This document shows positions 1-9,014 of a stretch of 11,706 nucleotides of DNA, in pieces. The position numbers and the translations under genes were made by a program. The stretch is from Gamarada debralockiae (taxonomy: Eukaryota > Ascomycota > Leotiomycetes > Helotiales > Hyphodiscaceae), in NCBI GenBank assembly GCA_002803225.1, contig NXFV01001878.1:1-11706 (forward strand), given 5' to 3'. The notes beneath the pieces are model-generated. The model worked only from the letters and a program-made list of their open reading frames with translations. It was not told the origin of the DNA and searched no databases. Positions within the stretch are counted from its first letter, which is position 1. Each line of letters opens with the position of its first letter.

Positions 1-1179
1 TCGAGCCCATAACTAGAATCTGACAAATATGTTCTAAACTCAACGCGGAAATTCCGCAGCCTTGATGGCTCATGCAGGAACATGATATAGGATCTCAGGT
101 ACCAGTCATGGCGGCCGACTTGTGCTCTGGCTCGTGGCACCTGCGAGATAGGTATTGTAGATCGTCGTCGGCTCGTAAGTTGAGTCGTATGAACCTATCG
201 GGAGCTGTTGAACCAACCTCTCGTCCTCTGGAAGTATTGCGCAACGGAACTGCCACGAACACAAGATGATGACTGATCAAGACGGTTGAACAGAAGCTCG
301 TATTGCTGCCGCCGATCATTCAATCTGCCTCTCCAATTCACAGTTTCATTGTCGAGCACTGCAACTTGGAGTGATGATTGGTGGGCAGGGTGGATGACTG
401 ATCAATTCGCGGATGAGGTGAGAAGAAGTTCGGCGAGGTTGTGATAAGACGTGCAGAGATTCAGGTACGAGGGTCTTGGCAAAGCTTAAGATTAACTGAG
501 CCTTAGGTTAGCCACTCGTAGCCTAGCTTGCTTTTTCTGTGTACGCCAACCCAACCCCGGAATTTCCACAGGGGGATCCGACGACGAGATGAGTGATCCT
601 CCGAGCATTGGCTCAGAATGGCAGTTTTTGATGTCTGAAAAAAACGAAACAGCCTTGTTTAATTAGGTACGGGGTGTCAGCAAGGACCTCACAGAGCTCC
701 GGCCTCCAATAAATCCCAGTGGAAGTCTCCAAGCCAAATCAGCCCTATTTCATGGCCCTGTCTTGGAACTCCTTCATCCTACGCCATCGGCCCCTATCCG
801 GAATATGTTGATGCCAAGATGTAGGGTTGCAAAGGGATTGGAAGGATGGGGTTCATTTTGCGAACGAAGGCCACCACTTCCACGATGGGACGGAATCATT
901 CACTCCTTGGACCCCAACCTGCGGTCAGCCCCTGTCGCGTCCCCACTGAGCCATACCTTGCCTGCACAAAATATCCAGGATGTTTATTCCGCAATCTCTA
1001 CATGGCACCACCTCGCCGTTCGACTGCGCTAGTGCTGTGCGGCGCGAGGCTGATGCATCCTTCGACGGCCTCCCACGCTCGATTTGCTTTCCTCCGTTAC
1101 ATCTTCCTGCAAACCATTTCTCAGCCTCCCGAGACGGCCTGATGTCGACTTCTTTTGATGATTGTAAGCAGTCGTCGTG
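1..1179. other. Upstream non-coding region, no gene supported
   Basis: I find no gene in this stretch. Open frames of 60-98 codons occur on both strands, but they overlap each other, lack recognisable domains and have no convincing splice structure. The right part, roughly 1080-1179, is pyrimidine-rich and lies directly before the aspartic-protease-like gene, so it probably holds its promoter and 5' leader. A 13-base direct repeat, GATGACTGATCAA, occurs at 268-280 and 393-405; it is short enough to be chance. No clear TATA box was found close to the start at 1180. Confidence 0.6.
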
Positions 1180-3289
1180 ATGCGCATTCATCTTCACGAT
1201 GTATTGCTATTTCCCTTAATATTGACCGTCTCTGCTAAGTCGTTGTTGGGGAAGAGCGAGCTGGTAGCCCGGAAGTCTGCAAATGCCGCGGTGACGATTC
1301 CGTCGCCGGTCGTCGTTCCTGCAAGCCAATACTGTAAGTTATTTGAATATTTGGTATGACCTGTCTAATTGGAGTCGTAGGGGATGGAATGGACGGATTA
1401 TGGAGTAGCTTTGCGCTCAGAGTTGGAACTCCCGCCCAAGATGTCCGAGTACTCGTGTCGACAAACTCCCCGGAAACCTTGGTAGTCTTACCACTGGGAT
1501 GCACATCTGCAGCAATCAATCCCGTACCAGACAACTGCGCAAACTCTCGAGGAGGACTCTTCAATCCCAATACCTCGTCTACATGGGATGATCAAGGCCT
1601 GTTTGGGATTAATCAAGACGGAGTCGGATTTGAGGCGAATCTTGGATACTCACAAAATGCTGATTACGGGCTAGAGACTCTGGGCCTGGGATTTGTCGCA
1701 GGAGGAGCAAATGGCCCAACATTGAAGAGTCAGCCAGTTGCGGGAATTGCTACGGCCTCTCCATTTTATATGTAAGGCTCACGAACCATAGTCGTCAGAA
1801 TTTAGCTAACTCGGCCAGTGGGGTTCTGGGTTTAAACACGCAGCCAGTCAACTTTTCCACAATCGGCAATTTCTCCGCGCCCTCCTACTTCTCAACACTA
1901 AGATCGCAGAAAATCATCCCAAGCTTAAGTTGGAGCTTCACTGCTGGAGCCAAATATCGTAGCTCCCCCCCAACCCAGCTACCTATCGGTAATCATCCTT
2001 GACTGACAATAATTGTAGGACTTAAAGCTGGCCAGTACGCTCAACTCATCTTCGGTGGGTATGATACCTCAAGGTTCACCCCAAACTCTGCATCATTTAA
2101 CCTCAACGAAGACATCGACCGCGATCTCGTCGTCGCTATTCAATCTATCACCTATTCTGGCACTACCCAATCAACCCTGCTCTCCACCCCAACCTTCGCT
2201 TTCATCGAATCAACAGATCCTAATATCTGGCTTCCCGAAGCAGCATGCAAGGCATTTGAACTAGCTTTCGGCATCTCCATTGACAACTCCACTGGCCTTT
2301 ATCTCATCAACTCCACACAATACACCCAACTGCAAGCCGCAAATCCTCAAGTCACATTTACCTTGTCAAATAGCTTATCTGGTGGGGAGACAGTAAGCAT
2401 AGTTCTGCCCTTCAATGCATTCGGTCTCCCTACTACACCCCCCTTTACACCCAACGATACATACTACTTCCCTCTTAAAAAAGCTGCCAATGATTCTCAG
2501 AATACCCTGGGACGGGCATTCTTGCAGGAAGCGTGAGCATTACGATCCTTTGAAGGCGGTTCAGAGGCTGATTGGAACAGATATTTAACAGTCGACTATG
2601 AACGCGGCAACTTTTCCGTCAGCCAATGTGTCTGGCAAGATGGAGCCGCTGAACAAATAAGCGCTATTCTCTCACCTACATACGCAAACAGCTCCTCAAA
2701 CTCCACAACATCATTCACATCATCCACATCAAAACCCATAGGAGCCGGAGTCATTGCCGGCGCAACGGTAGCCGGCATCGCGGTCCTCGCAATTGCTGGA
2801 GGAATCGTCTATCACATATTCCGGCGACGCAAAAGGCCTACTTCCACCTCCCCCACCGAAGACATCGGTCTCACGAACCTCGACAACAAAGACAACAAAG
2901 ATGGATCCCTACAACAAGATCCCAATTTCCCATACCCACCATACAAAAAATTCGATTCAACTGGCAGCGTCAATCGCAGCATCGAAGACCAACCTGACGG
3001 TGAGTTGGGGACTCAAGGGGAGATTTTCCAAATGCCAACTACAGAGCATGGGGAAGGCGATTATTTTGCAGCAGTCAATAGAATTGCATCTGAGAGGAGA
3101 GCGGCGAATACACCGCAGATTGATGGTAGTAGCGTGGCATACGAATTGCATGGGAGCGAGCCGACGCCCGTGGAGATGGATGATGAACGGAGTAGACGGG
3201 GGCTGACTTTAAGCTCGGCGGCGAGAACGCTGGTTACGATGGGAAGTTCGAGGGCGTCGAGTTTGGGCCTGCATAGTGAAACATTATAA
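1180..3289 (+). CDS. Pepsin-like aspartyl protease homologue, type I membrane protein, probably inactive
   Basis: Exons are 1180-1333, 1381-1771, 1819-1958, 2019-2532 and 2581-3289 (1908 nt, 635 residues). The frame stays open across all four introns (47, 47, 60 and 48 bp). The donors are GTAAGT, GTAAGG, a weak GTAGCT and GTGAGC. The ATG at 1180 gives a signal peptide (residues 1-19, ending TVSA). A pepsin-fold domain fills about residues 48-420, with landmarks YWDGMDGLWSSF, RGGLFNP, YSTL-type lobe residues, FGGYD, TLGRAFLQEAYLTVDYERG and a closing SVSQC. A Ser/Thr/Asn-rich stalk follows, then a transmembrane helix (about 454-480), an RRRKR stop-transfer signal (481-485) and a cytosolic tail of about 150 residues. 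The first active-site motif reads VSTNS, with Ser78 where Asp is expected. The second reads IESTDPNIW, with Glu292 where Asp is expected. From memory, a large fungal family of this shape often lacks the first Asp. I infer a surface pseudo-protease or binding receptor. The fold is secure; the function is unknown. Confidence 0.9.
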
Positions 3290-3515
3290 GAGAATGGCAT
3301 ATAGACAGGTTTGGGCGGGGAGTTGGCGCTCACCAGTTTTCATGACAGGTATTGTGGAAAGAACGCATGATCGTTGAACCACGCCGAATGGATTTGGTAG
3401 GAGCATTTTGGGTATTGGATCGTATATATTAAATTTAGAGATGCACATATACTCGCCTTATTTCCTTTCACTTCCTTCTCCCTTCCCAGACGAGGTCCGA
3501 GTGGATCGGTCTTTA
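3290..3515. other. Tail-to-tail intergenic spacer
   Basis: This short spacer separates the converging 3' ends of the pepsin-like gene and the hydrolase gene, so it must hold both 3' untranslated regions. An AT-rich block around 3421-3437 (TATATATTAAA) could serve polyadenylation on either strand. No gene is visible. Confidence 0.6.
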
Positions 3516-4652
3516 TCATTCCTCAAAAACAACCTCCGGAAACTTCTCACTCTCACCATCCAATAAACTTCCCCTCTCACCCTTCAACACCATTCCATAG
3601 AAAGCACCAACATATTTTCCCAATATCTCCATTGCCCTAACCGCATCAATCGTCCCAAGCAACTCGCCTACCCCTTCCGGCAGCCTTCCGTTCATTCCGA
3701 GCACATCAACCACATCCGGCAGATCCGTAAAAGTTCCATGCGCGCTGCCCTGCAGTTCCAACAAGCGTTTCCAACCCCTTAACTTCGGCCATATGGAAGC
3801 CCAGGAGGCGTCGGTCGTGAGGTTCTTCCCTTCGTGCGCGAAAAGTAGGAACGGTTTAGAGAGGCCGGATTTTATAACAGAACCGAAGAATGTACCATCC
3901 AAATTAATTCCTCCTACCAGTCTATCATCAGCAAGCATTGCTTGCGCAGCCGTTGCTCCACCCAATGAATGTCCAAAAATTCCGACTTTGGAGGCATCGA
4001 AATTATAATGGGCGGCAAAGTGGTCGAGCACGAATGAGACATCTTTCACGCGGACGGAGAGATCGAAGGTTATTTCGGCGTCGGAAGTGATGTTCGCTGC
4101 TAGGATAGTCGAGTTATCTGGGAATACAACAATACCTGCGTCGTAGGGGTGGTCGATTGTTATTACCGTGTACCCTTTACTTGCGATTTCCTGGGCCATG
4201 GCGGAGTAGTAGAGGCGGGGATTTCCTAGGCCGGCGGAGAAGAGGATTAGTGGATATCTGCCAGTCTTCTCTTTTCTGATTTCTGTATGGCGGTTTGATT
4301 TTGATTTCGAGTTTGAACTCGGAGGACAGGTCTGTAGATACAGCGACTCGAAAGTGCCAGCGGGTATTCCGTATTGAGCATATTGGGAATCGGCCCATGC
4401 GGCGGTTATGGGATCCATGTAAGGCGCTGGAGAAGCGATGCACGTTGCCGGGTGGAAGATGGATATCATGAGAGAGCGCGGGGAAGGGGTTGGAGAGTAG
4501 GGGTCGAGGCGTGTATGGTCTGTTAGTTGAGATATTGTGAGGGTTGTGTTAAATGGGCCGGATGGAGGTGGAAAGGTCGCTGCGTGGGTTGTTGGGAGGA
4601 GGTGGGGGAGGGTGAGGACGGACAAGACGAGTTTCAAAAGAGTTTTCGCCAT
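3516..4652 (-). CDS. Secreted PAF-acetylhydrolase-like alpha/beta hydrolase
   Basis: This single-exon gene encodes 378 residues. The ATG at 4652-4650 is chosen because the frame extends four codons further upstream only through a TTG. The N-terminus (MAKTLLKLVLSVLTLPHLLP) is a signal peptide ending near TTHA, so the protein is probably secreted; several N-glycosylation sites (such as NTT and NST) fit that. The alpha/beta-hydrolase core has the strand and oxyanion region GRYPLILFSAGLG, a DHPYDAG strand, and the nucleophile elbow GHSLGG with Ser229. Asp252 (NLDG) lies 23 residues later and His305 (SAHG) 76 later, close to the spacing in plasma-type PAF acetylhydrolase. That family hydrolyses the sn-2 ester of short-chain or oxidised phospholipids. 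Fungal members are poorly characterised, so the substrate here is inferred. The gene diverges from the Zn2Cys6 regulator. Confidence 0.88.
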   Translation of the reverse strand: MAKTLLKLVLSVLTLPHLLPTTHAATFPPPSGPFNTTLTISQLTDHTRLDPYSPTPSPRSLMISIFHPATCIASPAPYMDPITAAWADSQYAQYGIPAGTFESLYLQTCPPSSNSKSKSNRHTEIRKEKTGRYPLILFSAGLGNPRLYYSAMAQEIASKGYTVITIDHPYDAGIVVFPDNSTILAANITSDAEITFDLSVRVKDVSFVLDHFAAHYNFDASKVGIFGHSLGGATAAQAMLADDRLVGGINLDGTFFGSVIKSGLSKPFLLFAHEGKNLTTDASWASIWPKLRGWKRLLELQGSAHGTFTDLPDVVDVLGMNGRLPEGVGELLGTIDAVRAMEILGKYVGAFYGMVLKGERGSLLDGESEKFPEVVFEE

Positions 4653-5318
4653 TATGAGAATCAAGTGGCAGGCGATGCGAAAACTGGAGGTACTTTCATC
4701 TGATACAGAATCGATGAGAGGAAAGCAGGTTGCTTTATATTCCTCTCATGAACAGTGAACTCGTGATCATGTTCTCTACAACCTTGGGTTTCAGTTCGCC
4801 ATCCCGTGAGGATTTCGCCTGGGCTGACTTGGCTACCGTGAGTCCATCTCGAGTTCTCCACACTTATGGCCCGATACTACTTCTCCCTCACATATCATCA
4901 GTGGTTTCCAAATTGTGCTCCGGATTTTTGAGGCTGAAAACTCTAGTGCCAAGGAATCGCGTTCTTTTGTTTCCCCTTACGGCATGGCGGGGTGGCGCAA
5001 AAAAAGTCAAACCGAGGGGTCACAACCAATGGCAGTCAGGTTTTGGTTTTTCTTTCGACTGCATCCCAAATCATTCATCATGTATGAGGGATGACAAACA
5101 AAATGCCATGAGAATCATTTCCTGTCTTCTCGTAAAGACCCATTCTAGGGCAGATCCGGGCCGCGTGGCTTCATTCAAATGGTGTCCAGGCTGCAGCACA
5201 AGCTCCGCTAAACGAAGCCTTCAAAGCGTTCAAATATTTCCTCTCCGGGACGATTCATAACATTTCCATCATCAAAACTTATCTCTGAGAGGGGTTTGAC
5301 GGTTTGAAACCATGAGAA
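4653..5318. promoter_or_regulatory. Divergent promoter region between hydrolase and Zn2Cys6 regulator
   Basis: This 666-bp region separates two divergent starts and has no supported gene. The longest open frame inside it (176 codons, from 4730) resembles no family I know. Possible sites are a CCAAT motif at 5026-5030, stress-element-like CCCCT at 4973-4977 and AGGGG near 5014-5018, and the TATA box listed separately. An 11-base palindrome (GGTTTGAAACC, 5301-5311) ends directly before an upstream ATG. These motifs are short and may be chance. Confidence 0.45.
4734..4739 (-). promoter_or_regulatory. Candidate TATA box for the hydrolase gene
   Basis: Read on the minus strand the site is TATAAA, within ATATAAAGC, about 82-87 bases before the hydrolase ATG. 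Position and sequence suit a fungal core promoter. There is no expression evidence. Confidence 0.4.
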
Positions 5319-5444
5319 ATGCCTGCACTAGGGCCATTGGACCGAAGGACTCTGCGCAAACGCTGCGCCGCGTGCACGAGGCGGAAAATCAAGGTTTGTT
5401 CATTGCAAATTCTCTGCGCTCAATCCTAACCTATTCCAGTGTGA
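5312..5444 (+). promoter_or_regulatory. Overlapping upstream ORF at the regulator start
   Basis: An ATG at 5312 lies seven bases before the regulator's ATG and in a different frame. It has A at position -3. If the first intron (5394-5439) is spliced, this frame ends at a TGA (5442-5444) after 28 codons, so it fully overlaps the true start. It could lower translation of the regulator, unless transcription begins between the two ATGs. The reading is direct; the effect is inferred. Confidence 0.4.
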
Positions 5445-6813
5445 AGGAGGATTTCCTTGTTTATACTGTACCAAAAAGAAGCAGAGATGTGTTCCACAAG
5501 CAGCGGCCCCGAAAACTGAAGCGGTCTTTGTCAATGCTTCCGCTTCGCCTTCGGCAGGGAATAATGCTCTTTCGGTCGTCGTTCAGAAGAACCCAACAAT
5601 TCAAAATCTCACTCCTACGCTGTGCTCAGATGTTCCGAACGACAAGTCGATTGTTTTTATTCGGCATTTCTTCTTGACATTTCTGGTTTCGAATGACTTT
5701 GGCGGGGCTCTCGATCTCGACACGATTATTTCGCATTTTCAGAAATCGTCCAGTCTATATCATGCTTCGATTGCAATTGGTGCGCTTGATCTGAGCAAGA
5801 AAGCTTTGCTTCAGTCTGCCTTAGAAGTGAAAGATGCTAGACTGGGAGCATTGACGGCGTACCGTTCCTCCATTGTCAGCTTTCAGAAGGACATTGAAAG
5901 CGAAAGTATCCGGCAAAGCGACGCAAGTTTGTGGACGACATTCTTCTTGGGGCTCTTCGAGCTTATGTACGACAACACTGGCGACGGCTTCGTGAAGCAC
6001 TTCCTTTACGGCACATCCAGGATCCTCCAACTTCGAGGGCCAGAAGCTCATCTCACCGGACCCGGACGATCTTTCTTTCTCACGGTCAGGGTCTTCGAGA
6101 TCTGTCGTGCTCTCATCTACTCCCAACCCACTTTCCTCTGCCAGCCTAGTTGGATGGAAGTGATGCAAAAGATTTGGGACGCCAGCGAGGTCTGGCATCC
6201 GAAGGAAGCTTTGTTTGATCTAATGATCACTTGTTCTTCTCTGAGTCATTGGTAAGTGATCTTCTACTCAAATATTTCTTTGTCCTAATACAGCTGCAGT
6301 GTCTGGGACGTTCTAAAACCTGACTCGATCTATTCACCCCTCATTCTCGAGGACAAGCTCCAAGAACTGGCCATTGAAGGTCTCCTCGTCCGGACAGCTC
6401 TCGATAATTGGCACATCAATTTCAAACAATGGTCCGGACACAATGAAAGTCCTTCCTCAAACCCTCAATCCATCCTTGCGATACTCTATTTCCACGCTAT
6501 ATCCATATTCCTCTCTGGTATCTTCGACTATCGCCACCAATTCAACAGCGTCATCTCACCTTCACTACCTCAGGATCACATCCAGAACCATGTCGACATG
6601 ATCCTTTTAAACACTAAAGAAGCTCTCAAGAGCACGACTCTGGGAGGGATTTTGTTCTTCTTTCCGCTGAGGGTCGCCGGTGCAAGAGTCACAACGAAGC
6701 AAGAAGCTACTACAATTGTGAAGATGCTGAAAGAGATTTCGAAGAGAAACTTCATTGTCGCCGACGCTTTTGTTGCAGATTTGAAGGATCTTTGGCTTTG
6801 CAAGGGTCTTTGA
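5319..6813 (+). CDS. Zn(II)2Cys6 fungal transcription factor
   Basis: Exons are 5319-5393, 5440-6251 and 6300-6813 (1401 nt, 466 residues). The start at 5319 is the only ATG in frame with the zinc cluster. Joining exons 1 and 2 (46-bp intron with a CCTAAC branch site) creates Cys16, 19, 26, 32, 35 and 42, a perfect C-x2-C-x6-C-x5-C-x2-C-x6-C DNA-binding cluster with the basic stretch TRRKIK. After a low-complexity linker (about 43-85) comes a helical regulatory region, with FLVSNDFGG, AIGALDLSKK and a region around FFLGLFELMYD. It resembles the Fungal_trans_2 type found in many short fungal regulators. Intron 2 starts at 6252 (GTAAGT) and has two possible acceptors, 6293 and 6299; I chose 6299 because 6293 sits only a few bases from the branch site. 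The protein would act in the nucleus on CGG-type sites. Its targets are unknown; the adjacent reductase remnants are candidates by position. Confidence 0.9.
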
Positions 6814-6994
6814 GACGGGCTCAGCGATTGGAAGTTGTTTCGTCCAATCACCTCCTCGATTTGAAAGGGGGAGGAACAACTTCTGATATCGCATTGATAA
6901 AAGCTTCACTTTTGAGTTAAAACGATATCCATTACGTTTCTCTATATATCCCTTCCAACATGCCACCACCAAAACCACCTTCGTTCACTTCATT

Positions 6995-7826
6995 TCAACG
7001 ATTTCTCTTGATTCCCACCATCCTCAAATTCCATTCCAAGCTCCTACTCTCCAAGTCCTCAGCAATCAAGTCCACACAATCCCCCAGATCAGTCATGTGG
7101 TTTGCGTATGTGCTCATCGTGTTGCTATATCTACCCACAAGAGGCACTCCACTCAACCAATGATCCTTCCATCCGACGGAACATTATTAATAGCTCATGT
7201 CTTCTTGGCCTCGTCAAAAAGCTTGAGGTCGGCTATCGCGATAGCAGCACGCATGCCGCTGTGACAAAGAATCGATCATTTGATGAGATCAATTGGTTTG
7301 ACTGCACCATCTTCATTGTCTGGATGTGTTCTCTTCCCACAGGTATGCTACAATCGATCAATGTCCCATTTAGTTTCCAAGCTTAAAAGGCTGGACTTGC
7401 AGGTCAGCGAGGAAGTAAGTACTCCCAGGGTACCCTAACAGACTCCTCCCACCAAGGAACCAGCATCTCAACGGTTTCCCGCCTCTCTCTTTCGCAGCCA
7501 GAATCGCTGCATCGGCCGCTGCTTCTGAAATTTCTAGAAGGGTTGCTTTTCCCTAAGGATTAGAACGACCATACCAGCTGCGCAGATAAGGGCGTTGCAG
7601 TTGTGCTCCATGATGGTGCGAGCATGCCAGTAGTAGTATCGGTCGCATCGCCTTCGACGATCGTGATTGAGGATAGCAGATCGGGTTTGAGGAGGGATTT
7701 GAGTTTGGGAGGATTGCACACATATGCGATGACTGTGTGGTTGTGAGAGAGGAGGGCGGGGATGAGGAGGAGGCCTAGGTTGCCAGTTGCTCCTAAGAGG
7801 AGGACGCGCAGTTTCGAAACCTTTGC
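6995..7826 (-). pseudogene. Decayed NmrA-family NAD(P)-binding protein gene
   Basis: Read on the minus strand, pieces in different frames line up in order as one NmrA-like protein. About 7826-7632 gives the Rossmann start, with GATGNLG at 7793-7773, then AYVCNPPKLKSLL and VEGDATD. About 7620-7560 gives EHNCNALICAAG in another frame. About 7555-7370 gives EAAADAAILAAKERGG, then RCWFLGG and GYPGS in the third frame. The middle, about 7370-7180, is badly worn. The end, 7171-6995, reads WKDHWLSGVPLVGR and then LIAEDLESR before a TGA. At least three frame changes, several stops and no usable start ATG mark it as dead. The family binds NAD(P) and acts as reductase or redox-sensing regulator. The 3' end faces the Zn2Cys6 gene; the 5' end faces the second pseudogene. 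The match is to remembered family features, not a search. Confidence 0.75.
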
Positions 7827-8447
7827 TTAACGTTCCAGTGGGCTTAAATGATTGCAAAATTCGGAGCAGGTCTATCCCCAATTTGTAGTAGAATACTTCT
7901 AGCCGTTTTGCAATCCTTTGAGATGCACCTGTCATCGATGTTATCGTCGGAATCGTGGTCGGAAGTCCTTTGTCCCAAATTCGTCCGACAAGAGGCTGGC
8001 AGCTTTGTCATTGAAGGAAAGTTCACCAAGTGATACAACCTCTGACACCTCTGATAATTGAAACTGTTGTGTCTCCAATCGCAGTAGGAGAAAAGACTAG
8101 CGTGTGAAGGTGTTCGGAGACTCGGTCATTTTATGTTGCTATCAGGTAAGCAGGGCTGCAGGTTCGGACACAAAGTTGTCCGGTGAGCTGTAACTATTCA
8201 AAAGTTGTCTATCAATTGCTGAAATTTGGGAAGGTACGGACAAATGTTCGAACCATGAGACAAGCAAGTGTCTCTGGCCTTTGAAGCCTGAAAAGATGAA
8301 AGTATATAGCTTGATGCTCTGCATGCAGAATCATTCGTTTTCAGCAGCAAACATCAACTCACATCAGATCGATTTCCCGAGCTCAAATTTCCATCTTTTC
8401 CAAAAATACCCCTCCTGATCATTTTAATTTCCCAAACAATTTACCAA
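7827..8447. promoter_or_regulatory. Former divergent promoter between two reductase pseudogenes, with CGG motifs
   Basis: No gene is supported here; open frames of about 60 codons on both strands overlap and carry no domain. The region separates two head-to-head pseudogenes and still shows promoter-like signs. Candidate Zn2Cys6-type sites are a direct CGG-N5-CGG (8115-8125), an inverted CGGACA-6-TGTCCG (8165-8182) and a near copy CGGACA-2-TGTTCG (8237-8250). A TATATAG lies at 8303-8309, about 140 bases before the ATG at 8448. Confidence 0.45.
8165..8182. promoter_or_regulatory. Inverted CGGACA/TGTCCG repeat, candidate Zn2Cys6 binding site
   Basis: CGGACA at 8165-8170 and TGTCCG at 8177-8182 are perfect inverted repeats with six bases between, giving CGG-N12-CCG. 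A related site with one mismatch and a 2-base spacer lies at 8237-8250. Zn2Cys6 factors typically bind paired CGG triplets. The link to the factor at 5319-6813 is inferred from position. Confidence 0.35.
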
Positions 8448-9014
8448 ATGGCAACGCACATCAAGAACGTCGCCCTCGTCGGTGCACGTGGGAACCTTGG
8501 CTCCCTAGTCCTCGAATCGCTCATTGAAGCTTGACGATTCAACATCACGATCTTGACATGCCAGGGATCTTCATCTTCTGCCTCATTTCCAAAGAATCTT
8601 TCAATCATCACCAAGGCTCATACGAGGACCTCTCCTTTCTCGCCTCTACATTCGCCAACGTCGATGCTGTGGTCCTCGCCTTTCACTGGAGTCTCTATCA
8701 GCGAAATACAGTTGATCGCAGCCGTAGCCAATGCTGGCGTCAAGTGGATCTTTCCCGCTGAATTTGGTAGCGATACAGTTAACGAGGTTATGGTCAATGC
8801 TGTGCCCATTCACCCACTCAAGATTGCTCCAAGAGTCAAGGCGGAAGAGTTGGGATCTAAGTGGATTGGCGTGGTGACGAATCCCTGGTTTGACATCGTA
8901 AGTTGGGCTGCTTCGGACTATTGAAAAGCGATCATTGATTCAACATGAGAGCTTAAAAGCAGGTATGTTTGGAATTGATGCTCAGAAGAAGACCGCTCAT
9001 CTCCTGAATGGCGG

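Noticed and set aside
763..1197. Overlapping open frames of 66-98 codons on both strands
   Set aside because: They overlap one another, have no family resemblance or splice structure, and sit where the next gene's promoter is expected.
1989..2018. Alternative GTAATC donor giving a 30-bp intron in the pepsin-like gene
   Set aside because: Thirty bases is too short for a fungal intron, and using 1959 preserves the family pattern.
4653..4664. Extension of the hydrolase by four codons to a TTG start
   Set aside because: The ATG at 4652 gives a good signal peptide; non-ATG initiation is not needed.
4730..5260. 176-codon open frame on the plus strand between the hydrolase and the regulator
   Set aside because: It has no recognisable domain, its sequence looks like random translation, it starts opposite the hydrolase's TATA-like box and fills a divergent promoter.
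7848..8038. Opposed open frames of 61 and 64 codons
   Set aside because: They are mirror-strand shadows of each other in a pseudogene promoter, without domains.
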